NCBI GenBank assembly: GCA_026119855.1
Contig: JAOWBW010001304.1
Location: 1 to 64,000 of the forward strand
DNA from: Campanula takesimana
Taxonomy: Eukaryota > Streptophyta > Magnoliopsida > Asterales > Campanulaceae
Direction: 5' to 3'
Length of the DNA stretch: 64,000 nucleotides
Below are positions 10,901 through 22,469 of the stretch, piece after piece. The position numbers and the translations under genes were made by a program. The notes under the pieces were generated by a model. It was not told the DNA's origin. It saw only the letters and a program-made list of their open reading frames with translations, and did not search any database. The number at the start of each line of letters is the position of its first letter. Positions within the stretch are counted from its first letter, which is position 1.

Positions 10901-12321
10901 GACTCACAAGTATTATATGACTCGAGGTCACATGAACCTAAAAGTCCGTCCCCATGGAGTTTTGAGATACGCTTCTCATTAATACGACCAAGACGGCAAT
11001 GCCATAAACAGGTATGATTTACATCATTAGGTTTAGATTTCTTATTTACATGAAAGACATTGTCATTATTTTCATTCTTGACATCCAAGATATAAAGGCC
11101 ATTAAATGAATTAGCAATACCATAAAGCACATCATTTAAATAAATAGAAAATTTCTTATTCTCAATAAGAAACTTAAAACCTTCATTATCCAAACAAGAA
11201 ATTGAAATAATATTTCTGCTTAAATCCGGAACATAATAACAATTGTTCAAAACAAGAATTAATCCGGAAGGTAAAGTGACTTCATAAGTCCCTACGGCTA
11301 ATGCAGCAACTCTTGCTCCATTCCCCACGCGTAGATCTACTTCACCTTCTTTAAGCAGTCTCCTATTCTTTAGTCCCTGAACATTTAGACAAATGTGAGA
11401 ACCACATCCGGTATCCAATACCCAGGAATCAGTGGTAGAAAGGAGAATATCTATCATATAGATACCTGAAGTCGACGCAGCCTTGCTGCCCTTCTTCTTC
11501 TTTTGCTCTTCCAAGAAAGCCTTGCAATTACGCTTCCAATGACCAATTTCTTGACAATGGAAACAGATTGCATCCTTTTGTGAACCGGGTTTTGCCTCAG
11601 AAGCCTTGGCAACCTTTGCCTTGCTTATTTTGGGTTTGACAACTTTCTTACCCTTTCCTTTGGCACTAGCCTTTTTCCCATCACGAACCAAGAGCACGGG
11701 AGAACCTTTCTCCACAATTTTCATCTCTGCAGTTTTGAGCATCCCATGCAACTCAGAGAGATTCTTATCCATTCCATGCATGTTATAATTCATTACAAAC
11801 TGATTATAACTTTTAGGCAATGAATTAAGAATGAGATCCGTGGCTAGCTCCAATGGGATTGGATAGCCAAGTTTCTCAAGGTGCTCTACATAACCTTTCA
11901 TTTTAAGAAAGTGAGGACTCACTTGTTGCCCTTCATTCATTTTACAAGTAGTGAATGAAACAATGGTCTTGTACCTCTCTTGCCTAGCTTGCTCTTGAAA
12001 CATGGTTCTTAACTCCACGCCTATCTCATAGGCTTCCAAATGTTTCAAACTTTGTTGGAGTTTTGAACACATAGCAGCAAGCATGAGACAACTTACATCT
12101 CTAGAATCATTACGATATTTCTTGTAATTGTCTCTTTCTACCCTAGGGGCAGTAGGCGGTGGTTCAGCAGGGAGAGGCCCATCGAGAATGTACAACTTAT
12201 CTTCTTGCCTAAGAACGATTCTTATGCTATGGATCCAATCCATAAAGTTAGTACCATTCTCTTCGAGCTTATCCTTCTCAAGGATCGATCGCAACGACAT
12301 TGATTGAGTGTTATTAGTCAT
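10882..12321 (-). pseudogene. Element A gag, zinc knuckle, protease, integrase zinc domain
   Basis: Long open frame starting with ATG (MTNNTQSMSLRSILEKDK). The order is copia Gag (residues 1-230), a basic stretch, the CCHC knuckle CFHCQEIGHWKRNC (about 253-266), protease with WVLDTGCGSH (about 300), and the integrase N-terminal HHCC region ending in CESCLLGK. Gag forms the cytoplasmic particle and the protease matures it. The frame closes at a frameshift just after the HHCC motif. No lesion is visible within gag and protease, so Gag could still be made if the element is transcribed. Confidence 0.85.
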
Positions 12322-13532
12322 TATCTACAAATATGCAAAATTTCCAAAATTTAATAAGTACGGTTTTTTTTATTAAAGAGATAAATAATGTATTTTCAAA
12401 CAAATACTCCCACTAAATTATATAACTTCATATACATCCAATGTATAATATAATTTAATTGGGCTAAGATCCAACTTTAATTTAACTTTTGAGTCCACGG
12501 AGGCGGACCGCTCAAAAATAAATTAATTAGGTAGACAATCATGTCAATCATATCCCATATGATTCTTAGATCCTTTTATGAGATTCTTTGAGAAATCCAA
12601 TTTCAAAAAAATATGTTTAATCTCATCTTTTGCCTAGGCCCAAAACTGTTTTGACGCCTAATTAAGTCCAACCATTTTAAACGCATAGGAACCATTTAAT
12701 TTAATGCACCTTGCGGAGGAAGCCCACATTAAATTAATGAACCTCATCTTGCTTATATATGAATAAAATTAATGCAATTCGCGGAGGCGAACCCACATCA
12801 AGATTACCCATGCATAAACAAGTGTTTTAATCATGGCATGGCAAAGAAGGACTTAAAACTTTATTTGAAGGTTCATCACATATAGCATATAACACATTTA
12901 TGAGCACATAATATAAACATGTTACACATCAAGCTTAGCCACTAAATTAATCTCCATTAATTTAAGCATGATATTTATGTGTCATTAGTTTCTCTATAAT
13001 TATGAGGATGAGACTATTTCAACTTTGGTTATTATCTCCAAATCAAGACAACAAGAAGTGCGGTCGAACTAAGCCAATTGGCAACCACAATCCCACACCA
13101 ATTCAAGAAACCAAGAAAGTAGTCCATGTGGCCGAAACTAAGCAATAGATGGTCTCGATGAACGTAGGCCAATTGCATTCACAATTCCACATGGATCTCC
13201 AAACTTTGAATCAAGAACTTTGTTTCTCAATTTTAGCAATTATGACCTCTTCATAATTCTAACTTCGTTTTATCTTTGAAACTTTGATTGCGATCAATTT
13301 TGGGAAACACAATCTCGATGAACACAGATTAGCCATCCAAAACTTGAACCAATCTAGGAATCACAAGACTAAAACAAATAGGAAAATCAAACCCCAAATC
13401 CACACACAAACCAACTACCCAAAACCCATTCCAGATCAGCAAGTCTGGACTGGTTCTGTTACTGGTTTTGTTAAATTTTTCGAAAAATTCCAGATTCTGG
13501 TTTTCAACCAAAATCTGACTTTCTGATGCTGG

Positions 13533-13608
13533 TGTGCGGCCGCCCAAACGATCTGTGCGGTCGCCCAAAAGTGTGCGGCCGCCCAGTCTCTTATGTGCGG
13601 TCGCCCAT
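13533..13608. repeat. Word cluster in element A leader
   Basis: Four 14-mers alternating GCGGCCGC and GCGGTCGC cores, about 20 bp apart. The extra leader copy at about 6505-6591 has the same four, one with a point change (GCGGCCAC). Confidence 0.85.
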
Positions 13609-13897
13609 GGCCATCAGAAGGTGCAGAATTTTCAAGTTCGAAAATTTTGTCTCAAAATTGTTTTTCCCCGATTATTAAAACTTTGATCTAATCAAAAATT
13701 AATAACCAACAATTCTGAATCCACCATAATTTATTTATTGCGATTGAATCGTGCGATTAAAGTTGCAAAACAATAAACCACATAAAATCACAAACACATA
13801 AGCATCATATATTCCAATATTCATATCATGCAAGGCACATAAACAATTTATATACCCATAACATGATCTAGGTATTGAAATAATCAACATGAACGGG

Positions 13898-13909
13898 GCT
13901 CTGATACCA
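13898..13909 (-). other. Primer binding site of element A
   Basis: Reverse complement of TGGTATCAGAGC, one base inside the 5' LTR. Confidence 0.9.
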
Positions 13910-13910
13910 C

Positions 13911-15396
13911 TGTTGGGTTTCCAAGTAACATGCGCAGCGGAATATAGCAATTAAAATTTTAAGAAAACCCAAAGCCATGGATCCGTTCATATGATTAAAT
14001 CAAATACAACAAGATGAATAGAGGAATAACTAACCCTTGATGGCTATGAACTTTTCTTCGGTCTTGGTGGAGAAACTTGAAGACTTGATCACGATCACAA
14101 AGCTTGAACACGAACTTTGAAGATGATGATTTTCACCCTCTAGCGGTATCCACACTTCGAACGAATATCAAAGGAGCTTCTTTGATCTTGGTTGCTAGAC
14201 CAATATTATGAAACACACTTTCACAATTTAATAAAGAACTATATGGAATTTATTTGTGAATTATTTTGTTCCTCAATCAAGGATATCTTAGAACAAAATA
14301 AATTCTCTCTCAAACACTTTGGAGACTCACAAAGGCTATTCCTGAGGTTCTGGCCGAAATCATCCTTTTATACACAAGCAAGACCTATTCCAAATAGGAA
14401 CCTTGTGTCAAAAGACATTCCAAATTGAATTAGGAAAGTGCCAGCCGACAGTACTGTGCGGCCGCCCAGAATACACTGTGCGGTCGCACATTTATCTGAA
14501 ACAAACTGGTACAAATCTGAGCTAAGTGTGCGGCCGCCCAGTCCACACTGTGCGGTCGCCCACTTCCCCAGAATGTCCAGAATTTCCAAAATTCCAATTT
14601 AGTCCTTTTAAAGATTCGTTCTATTGTGTGTGACCCTCTAGGATTATACTAAGTTGGCAATGGGTTCAAACATGAAACCATAAGATATGATTAGGTTCTA
14701 GCAAACCGTCACACCTACCCAAATAGTATAACTAGATACAAGTTCGCATTCCTTTAGAATATGTCATAATCCCTTTGTCCACGATGTCATTGAACACAAG
14801 TCATGGTCAAACAATCAACTTGTTTTGTTCAATACTTTCTCGATTCCGAATATGTTGATAATTCAAATGCTATTGATCCAATCAATCCATTTGAGTCCGG
14901 CCGAACATTTCATCAACATCATTCCTTCTACGGGCCCAAGCTTGACATCTCTCCGTGGAGGGACAAATCCATTTAGCTTATTATTCTTCCCAACGGGAAT
15001 CCGATTATGCCAATCATACCCTTTATAACTACCGTGTTAAGGTAGCGTTTGAATATGTCAAACACAATGTTCATCAAGTGGAAGACTATAATAACTTCAT
15101 GTCTAAGGATTCAAATGACATAACTAATATGAGATATATGTTCGACATAGACAATGACATAAATCTCATACAGCGGGTCATGTCCAGTACCTTGTTCCAA
15201 ACAAGTACCCATAAATCTAACATGATCATCCCATGATCATTTAGCCTTTATACTAGTGCTTAATAAGTACTAGGGACGGAGATTATTATAAGTAAACATG
15301 AACAACAATAATAATCAAAACATCTCTTTATTGATATGAAATAAATGATAACAATTACAACGTTTATTAAACGTGCCTAGGGCACCACTGCCAACA
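13911..15396 (-). mobile_element. Element A 5' LTR
   Basis: 1486 bp, TGTTGGG...CCAACA. TATA box on minus at 14366-14372. Word cluster at 14455-14563 (GCGGCCGCCCA, GCGGTCGCACA, GCGGCCGCCCA, GCGGTCGCCCA), about 85-195 bp upstream of TATA. At 15397 B's LTR resumes with GGGGATT. No target duplication can be read because the left flank was deleted. Confidence 0.9.
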
Positions 15397-15505
15397 GGGG
15401 ATTATTATAATAAACATGCAAAAGACATAATAATCAAACATTCAATATCTTTATAAATAATAACATTTGTTTTACAAACAACATGCCTAGGGCATAACAC
15501 AAACA
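15397..15505 (-). mobile_element. Element B 3' LTR, last part
   Basis: Matches 48385-48493 in the other B LTR and ends ...ACAAACA next to B's polypurine tract. It completes the LTR that begins at 5098. Confidence 0.9.
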
Positions 15506-15520
15506 ATCTCCCACTTGCAC
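15506..15520 (-). other. Polypurine tract of element B
   Basis: On the minus strand, GTGCAAGTGGGAGAT abuts the LTR. Same motif as in A. Confidence 0.8.
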
Positions 15521-15525
15521 TAGGC

Positions 15526-15680
15526 CTAATTAATGTATCGAATACCCATAGACCTAACATGACCATCATGCTTTGCTTGCGGAAGACCCTTTGTCAATGG
15601 GTCTGCAATATTATCATCAGTTGGTATTCTGCATATATTTACGCCTCCTTTATCAATGATCTCTCGAATGATATGAAAAC
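15526..15680 (-). pseudogene. Element B RNase H, C-terminal end
   Basis: The minus-strand frame continues the RNase H interrupted at 24643 by element F (HIIREI..., DPLTKGLPQAKHDGHVRSMGI) and ends at the stop at 15526-15528. The last five bases (AAAAC) are F's target duplication. Confidence 0.85.
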
Positions 15681-17840
15681 TGTCACGACCCGAAATATAG
15701 GCTCTATTTTATTAGTAATTAAATGATTTTTATTTAATTATTTGCTTATTTATTTATTTAGATTATTATTTATTTAAATAATTATGAGTGCATTTTAGGT
15801 ATCATAATATTTATGCTTAGCATTTTATTTGGGTTAATGTGGTAGTGTTGAGTCTTAATTGTTAGCCGGGAGTGTAAGTAATTTTGTTGGTATGGGGAGG
15901 GGGTTTTGTTGTAACATTTCAAAATAATTTCCCCCTACTCCCCTCACCTCCCTACACCTCCTTCTCCTTCTTACACTCACCTCCCTCACCATCTCTCTCT
16001 CTCCAGCCCATTTCTTTCTCTCTCTCCATTCCCCTTTCCCAGCACAACTCTCTTCCTCTCTCTAGCAACTTTGGGTAAGTTTTCTTCTTTATCTTCTCTC
16101 TTCATTTACTCCTTCTTCCTCTCATTATTATTCATTTCTTAAAACGTGAACATTGTTTAGATCGTCGATAGGATCGCGTAGAATCAAAAAGATTTGAATT
16201 CCGTCAACTTTGAGATTTATCAAGTAAGTTACTTTTCCCCCATTTTTATGCTAAAATGTTCATATCATGTTTATATGATGTTGATGTGTTATAATTGAAG
16301 TTTGGTTGGGTTTTGAATTTGTTTAGAATTTATTTAGAATTTATTTGAGTTTTGGGTAAAAATGGTGGATTGATGAATGTGGGTTTGATTCTTGGTTTTG
16401 GGTTGATAAATGTTGTATTTGGACTCCCATTCTAGTTATAAGGGGTTGTGGTTCATATTTATGCTTGGTGGAAGATTAATGGTGTTTGATTTGGAGAATT
16501 TGGTGTTTTGGGTCGAAATTTGATGATACCCAGCTCTGTTTCCCGACCTTGAACCCAGACCAGGCGCCCGCCCGCCTTGACCCGAGCGCCCGCCTGCCCC
16601 TTGTTTTCCAGCGACCCAACCTACTGGCCAAACAGGCGCCCGCCTGCCTATGCCCAGGCGCCCGCCCGCCTGCTTGGAAAATTGCCCTTTTTGCTTGGTT
16701 TAAGACTTAAGGCTTAACTAGTTTAGGTTTATTGCTTCTAATTAACTTAAGATATCACCGTGGAACACTTTATTGATTGGATTTGATTCTTTTGTGAATA
16801 AAAATGATACGGAATTTATTTAAGTACCATTTTGGGAATGTTGGTTCATCCTTGATGTGTTGTTTGTATTGTTTTACCTTTGTGGTAATTTAATTGGATT
16901 GGTTCCCTACTTTGGAACCTTAATTCATTCATGCTAAATTATTATTACTTAGCATTTATTTGAAAGTCCAGCTGGTATTTTGTGTGTGTTTGGGCGATGG
17001 GAAAGATTATAATGGCAAAGCCAAGTCCATTATAATGTTGCCCATTGTTTTGCCCCCTTCTTTACCCCTTCTCCAGATTGGCCTTGGAAAGGATAAGTCA
17101 GCGTTCCTTTGTGAATGTATCTGGCTAGCGGGCATGACTTTGTGTCATGGTCCTTGTCCTTTGTGACACTATTATGGTTATTGGTTCCGGTACGGGGATT
17201 TCTCTTCAGCTTTTATGCTATTATGAAGATGATGATTTGTTGATTATTGAAGCTGCGCAGCGATCCTTTATTTGGATGTTCCGGTTTGGAAAACCTTGGC
17301 TATATCCTTTGTTATGTGTTTATTTCCGCTGCTATCTGTTATGTGATAAATGCTATGTGCTAGGTGATATTTATTATTGCTTATTGCTTCTTGCATCATA
17401 GCATGTCATGTAGTTGCATTAGTAACTTATTGAGATTTATCTCACCCCTTTCCTTTTATCTTTGTTTTTCCTTAACCCCCCCCCAGGTGCTAAGGATTAG
17501 TCTCGCTGATCACGGGAAACAGGACGTCGAGTGTGGATCCATTCTTTTGGGGAAGGTTGATATAGGTTGGTTTACATTATGTAAATGTGTAACCATTTTG
17601 GGGTATTTGTACCAAACATTGATGTCATTAGGATTTGTATATTTGTATTTTGTTGGGCATAAACTTATGGAAGTTTATGATAGTCGTAATGGGTTTTCAT
17701 CAAACTTGGTTTTGTAAAACTTTAGATCATTACCACCTTTTGGTATAAATGGAATTTTTAACTTCGGTATTTCATAGTTTTGGTTTTAGAGTCGACGTCC
17801 AGATCGCGGTCTCGGGCCCGCGGGGTCCGGGGTCGCGATA
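15681..17840 (+). mobile_element. Element F 5' LTR (Tekay/Del-like Ty3/gypsy)
   Basis: 2160 bp, TGTCACGACCCG...GGTCGCGATA, flanked on the left by AAAAC (15676-15680). Almost identical to 22470-24637: by eye about five substitutions and a few small indels, which implies very recent insertion. It contains a long CT-rich tract (about 15945-16070) followed by the donor-like GGGTAAGTTT, a cluster of GGCGCCCGCC words (16561-16672), and an acceptor-like TTAACCCCCCCCCAG near 17487. I find no convincing TATA box. Short open frames inside are not genes. Confidence 0.95.
16561..16672. repeat. GC-rich word cluster in element F LTR
   Basis: Four occurrences of (A)GGCGCCCGCC or AGCGCCCGCC, several followed by TGCC or CGCC, in an otherwise AT-rich LTR. 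Repeated unchanged at about 23351-23461 in the other LTR. Confidence 0.85.
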
Positions 17841-17842
17841 GT

Positions 17843-17854
17843 TGGTATCAGAGC
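17843..17854 (+). other. Primer binding site of element F
   Basis: TGGTATCAGAGC, complementary to the initiator Met tRNA 3' end, two bases after the LTR. Confidence 0.9.
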
Positions 17855-17961
17855 TATGGCATTAGCTCTATGTATAAGTCTAGGTGGATTAGTATGACCT
17901 AGGTGGGTAGTAGTGTGCGGAGTGATTAACGGTTGATGTTTTATATAGGTACTTGTTGACA

Positions 17962-19080
17962 ATGGTTCGTAGAAGGAGTGGTGAAGGTAGTTCCGGTAAT
18001 GTAAATCAGAATGATACAAGGGATGAAGCACGTGCCATGTTTCAAGGCATGTTTGAGGCGGCCATGAAGGCCATACATGATCAAGGTCCGAGGGTAGAGC
18101 AAGCACCACCCCGCTATGGTTTGGAGCAATTCTTGAAGTTGAAACCGGTTGAATTCAATGGGGAACCCGATGTTCGGAAAGCTGAGTTATGGATTGAGTC
18201 AATGGAGAAGATTTACGATGTGTTTGGGTGTTCGGATGAGGACAAGGTCCGGTTCGCGGCTTACAAGCTTGTGGGAGCCGCCGAGCATTGGTGGAAAGGT
18301 ATTAAAGCTACTTGGGATGATACTCACACGGTGTATGCGTGGGAGTTGTTTGTGCGCAAATTCAAGGAGCATTTCATTCCGGTTGTTGATCAAAACCGAA
18401 AGGAGATCGAGCTACTTAATTTGGAGGAAGGTGTGCTGTCTATAGCACAATACTCGGCTAAGTTCATAGAATTAGCCCGGTATTGCGACTATTTGGTGAG
18501 GACCGAGGAACAAAAGGCTATGAGGTTTATTCGGAGATTGAAGACCTCCATCCGTACTCAACTTATTGCTCAACGGATTGTAACATTTCAAGATGCGGTG
18601 GATCGAGCCTATCTTATAGAGCAAGATATTGGGGAACATAAGAGGAAGACCGAGGTGGCCAATCCGAGTAAGCAAGGAGCGCAGAGCAAGTCACAACCTA
18701 GGATTGATAATCGAGGTAACTTTGGGGGACAATCTCAGTTCCGAGGGCAACCGATCCTAAGGAACCCGGGTACCACTTCCGGGAACCAAGGGAGCCTAAT
18801 TAGGAAGCCTTGTACCTTTTGTCAGAAGGTAGGCCATGCGGAGGATAGGTGTTGGAAAAAGCAAGGCAAGTGTACCAATTGTGGTGAAATGGGGCACTTT
18901 GCGAGAGAGTGCACGAGGTACCGAGGTCAAGCATCCGGGTCAGGAGTTGGTATTAATCAGGGTCAGAAAAGGGATGCCGCCGGGAAGCCCAAAGTTCAAG
19001 GGAAGGTTTATGCTATGAATCAACAACAAGCGACCTATGATCCATCCGTTATTGGAGGCATTGTTCTGTGTCTAATGTGA
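17962..19080 (+). pseudogene. Element F gag
   Basis: Starts at ATG 17962 (MVRRRSGEGSS); the longer open frame upstream begins only with TTG. Retrotransposon Gag domain in the first about 220 residues (AELWIESMEKIYDVF, AAEHWWKG), then two CCHC knuckles near the C-terminus, CTFCQKVGHAEDRC and CTNCGEMGHFAREC. In chromoviruses gag and pol are usually one frame. Here a small indel near 19065 shifts the frame just before the protease and ends this frame at 19080. Otherwise intact. Confidence 0.9.
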
Positions 19081-19826
19081 GCGCACGAGCGTTAGTAGAT
19101 CCAGGATCATCTCATTCATACATTTCTGTGCAATTTGCTTCCATGTTAAATGCTGCATTTGAGTCTTTACCGTACGTGCTAGAGGTGTCGACCCCTATAG
19201 GAGAATGCTTGATTTCTGATCGAGTCTTTCGTGCTTGTGATGTGGTTATTTGTGGTCAAGTCCTTTGTGCGGATTTGGTGGTTCTTCCTATCCAAGACTT
19301 TGATGTCATTTTGGGTATGGATTGGTTGAGCAAGTTTCACGCTTCTGTTGATTGCCGTAAGAAAACTGTTACTTTTTCTATTCCCGATGTGCCTAGATTT
19401 GTGTTTGAGGCTTGTCCTCTGAGTAGAAAGGTTCGCCTAATTTCTTTTATGAAAGCGAGAAAATTATTGCATAGTGGTTGTGAGGGGTATTTGGCTAGTG
19501 TTCTTGATACTAGGAAAGAATCCCCTAGTTTCGATAGTGTTCGGGTAGTTCGGAAATTTCCCGATGTTTTCTCTACCGAGTATGATATGCCTCCCGATCG
19601 TGAAATTGAGTTTTGTATAGATCTTTTGCCGGGTACCGCTCCAATTTCGAAAGCGCCTTATAGGTTAGCTCCCGCAGAGTTGAAAGAATTGAAAGTTCAG
19701 TTGCAAGAGTTGCTTGATAGAGGGTTTATCCACCCTAGTGTTTCCCCGTGGGGAGCACCGGTTTTATTTGTGCGGAAGAAAGACGGTTCCTTGAGATTGT
19801 GCATCGATTATAGAAAGTTGAATTAG
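19068..19826 (+). pseudogene. Element F protease and N-terminal reverse transcriptase
   Basis: Begins by frameshift from gag, not at a true start. Aspartic protease motif ALVDPGSSHSYIS (chromovirus form), ILGMDWL flap region, then the RT entry region YRLAPAELKEL and LRLCIDYRKLN. It is stopped by TAG at 19827-19829, where a Gln codon (CAG) is usual, so a single C-to-T change is likely. Confidence 0.9.
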
Positions 19827-19832
19827 GTTACG

Positions 19833-20996
19833 GTGAAGAATAAGTATCCTCTACCGCATATTGATGATTTATTTGATCAGCTTCAAGGGTCCGTGGTTTT
19901 CTCTAAGCTTGATTTGAGGAGTGGGTACCATCAGTTGAAGGTTCGATCGGAGGATATTCCGAAGACTGCTTTTCGCACTCGGTATGGTCATTATGAGTTC
20001 ATGGTTATGCCGTTTGGGTTGACTAACGCGCCGGCCGTGTTTATGGATTTGATGAACCGGATTTTCCATCCTTATCTTGATTCGTTCGTGGTGGTTTTCA
20101 TCGACGACATTCTTGTTTATTCGAAATCTCGAGAGGAGCACGAGCAGCACTTGAGGACAGTTTTATCCGTTCTTGCGAGGGAGAAATTATTTGCGAAGTT
20201 CAGTAAATGCGAATTTTGGCTCGAGAAGGTGTCATTTCTGGGTCATGTTATTTCGAAAGATGGGATTTCGGTGGATCCTTCAAAGATTGAAGCCATAGTG
20301 GATTGGAAGAGACCCGAGTCAGTGACAGAGATTAGAAGCTTTCTGGGTTTAGCTGGGTATTACAGAAGGTTTATTAAAGGGTTTTCGAGGATTGCTACTC
20401 CGATGACTCAGTTGACTCGGAAGAATGTTCCGTTTGTGTGGACCGAGAAATGTGACAAGAGTTTCGAGGAATTGAAGAAGAGGTTGACTACAGCACCGAT
20501 CTTGACCTTGCCTAATGGGAGCGATGGCCTAGTGATTTATAGTGATGCTTCGAAAGAGGGTTTGGGTTGTGTGTTGATGCAGAATGGGAAAGTAATTGCT
20601 TATGCTTCGAGGAAGTTGACCCCTAGTGAACAGAATTACCCGACTCATGATATGGAGTTGGCGGCTATTGTCTTTGCGTTGCACAAATGGAAGCACTACC
20701 TTTATGGAGCGAAGTTTGAGATTTTTACGGATCACAAGAGTTTGAAGTACCTATTCTCCCAGAAAGAGTTGAACAACCGACAGCGTCGATGGATGGAATT
20801 GTTGAAGGATTATGATTGTACGATTTCCTATCATCCGGGAAAGGCGAATGTGGTAGCCGATGCGATTAGTAGAAAATCTTATGTGGCTTCGATGATGGTC
20901 CGTGAATGGAAAATGCTTGAGGATATTCGAGATTGGTCTCCTCGTGAATCAGACATGGGGCTATTTTTGCGAATATTAGGGTGTCTCCGACCCTAG
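19833..20996 (+). pseudogene. Element F reverse transcriptase and RNase H
   Basis: Same frame as the preceding part. RT: KLDLRSGYHQL (first Asp), MPFGLTNAPAVF, VVFIDDILVYS (catalytic IDD; FIDD or FVDD is usual). RNase H: VIYSDASKEGLGCVLMQ, YPTHDMELAAIVFALHKWKHYLYG, FTDHKSLKYLFSQ. The end is a frameshift near 20970, with one extra T in a T run, that separates the integrase. Confidence 0.9.
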
Positions 20997-22420
20997 TTCA
21001 GAGGATAAAGGAAGCTCAGAAAGAAGATCCCGAGTTGGTGAAGATAATGGGTAAACTGAAAGAAAAGAACTTCGAGGATTTTTCTATTAGCTCGAGTGGA
21101 GTGTTGACTTTCCGTGGTCGTTTGTGTGTTCCGGATGTTGATGGAATTAAACAGAGAGTTCTTGATGAGGGTCACAGATCGAGGTATACTATTCATCCGG
21201 GTAGTACGAAGATGTATCAGGATTTGAAGCAACAATTTTGGTGGATTAATATGAAGAGGGAAATAGCCGAGTATGTATCGAGGTGTTTAACGTGTCAGCA
21301 GGTCAAAGCCGAGCATCAGAGACCCGCGGGATTACTTCAGCCGTTAGAGATTCCCGAGTGGAAATGGGAGCATGTGACTATGGATTTCGTTACGGGATTG
21401 CCTCGTACCCGTAGGAAGTTTGACAGTGTTTGGGTAATAGTGGATAGATTGACCAAGAGTGCCCATTTCTTGCCTATTGACATCAGGTATTCGATGGAGA
21501 AGCTTGCGACCCTTTATATTGATGAGATCGTTAGATTGCATGGGGTTCCGGTTAGCATTGTGTCAGATCGAGACCCGAGGTTTACTTCTAGATTCTGGAA
21601 GGCGTTTCAGGAGGCTTTGGGTACAGATTTGCGATACAGTACAGCTTTTCATCCTCAAACCGATGGTCAATCCGAGAGGACTATTCAGATTTTGGAGGAT
21701 ATGTTGCGAGCGTGTTCGATAGACTTCTCCGATTCTTGGGATTCGCACCTACCGTTAGTGGAATTCTCTTACAACAACAGTTATCAGGCTAGTATCGAGA
21801 TGGCACCGTTTGAGGCCTTGTATGGAAGAAAGTGTAGATCGCCTATTTGTTGGGATGAGGTTGGTGAAGCGAAAGTTTTGGGTATTGATTTGCTTCAGGA
21901 TTCAGTTGAAAAGGTTAGAGTTATCCGGGATAGATTGAAGACAGCCCAGAGTCGACATAAGAGCTACGCAGATAACCGAAGGCGAGATCTTAGTTTCCAG
22001 ACTGGTGATTTGGTGTTCTTGAAAGTATCTCCAAAGGTGGGTATTCGTAGATTTGGGAAGAAAGGCAAATTGGCTCCAAGGTTTATTGGCCCGTTTGAGA
22101 TTTTGGGAAAGGTTGGACTTCTTGCGTATCGTCTCGCGTTACCGTCGTCCTTAGACCGGTTGCACAACATCTTTCACGTTTCTATGCTTCGGAAGTATGT
22201 TCATGATCCGTCTCACGTGTTACCGAGGATACCGGAGGATATTGAGCCCGATATGTCTTATGAGGAACGACCGGTTCGGATCTTAGATTCTAAAGTCCAA
22301 GAGTTGAGGAGTAAAAGCATTGCGTTGGTTCGAGTTCTTTGGAGGAATCATAACATCGAGGAGTCGACGTGGGAGCTCCGAGATGAGATCGAGAGGAAAT
22401 TTGCGTGGCTTTTTGTGTAA
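20981..22420 (+). pseudogene. Element F integrase with chromodomain
   Basis: About 480 residues. HHCC zinc region (H..., CLTCQQVKAEHQ), catalytic core DFVTGLPRT, VSDRDPRFTS, HPQTDGQSERT, the GPF/Y module (RFIGPFEILGKVG), then FHVSMLRKY and a C-terminal chromodomain-like segment (VLWRNHNIEESTWELRDEI). In Tekay/Del elements this domain is thought to steer integration to heterochromatin. The frame itself is complete; only its link to RT is broken. Confidence 0.9.
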
Positions 22421-22455
22421 GGTGAGTCTCGTTAAAATTCGGGTCGAATTTTCTT

Positions 22456-22468
22456 TAAGGGGGAGTGA
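22456..22468 (+). other. Polypurine tract of element F
   Basis: TAAGGGGGAGTGA directly before the 3' LTR. Confidence 0.85.
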
Positions 22469-22469
22469 A

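Larger units (their letters stand above)
12322..13910 (-). mobile_element. Element A leader (5' untranslated region)
   Basis: About 1.6 kb between gag and the 5' LTR, no gene. The part near gag is AT-rich. The part near the LTR (13533-13608) holds four words alternating TGTGCGGCCGCCCA and TGTGCGGTCGCCCA, the same words that stand upstream of the TATA box in the LTR. Confidence 0.8.

Noticed and set aside
17147..17717. Cys/Leu/Tyr-rich frames in the F LTR that look like membrane proteins
   Set aside because: They lie inside both LTR copies, have no family resemblance and reflect T-rich base composition.
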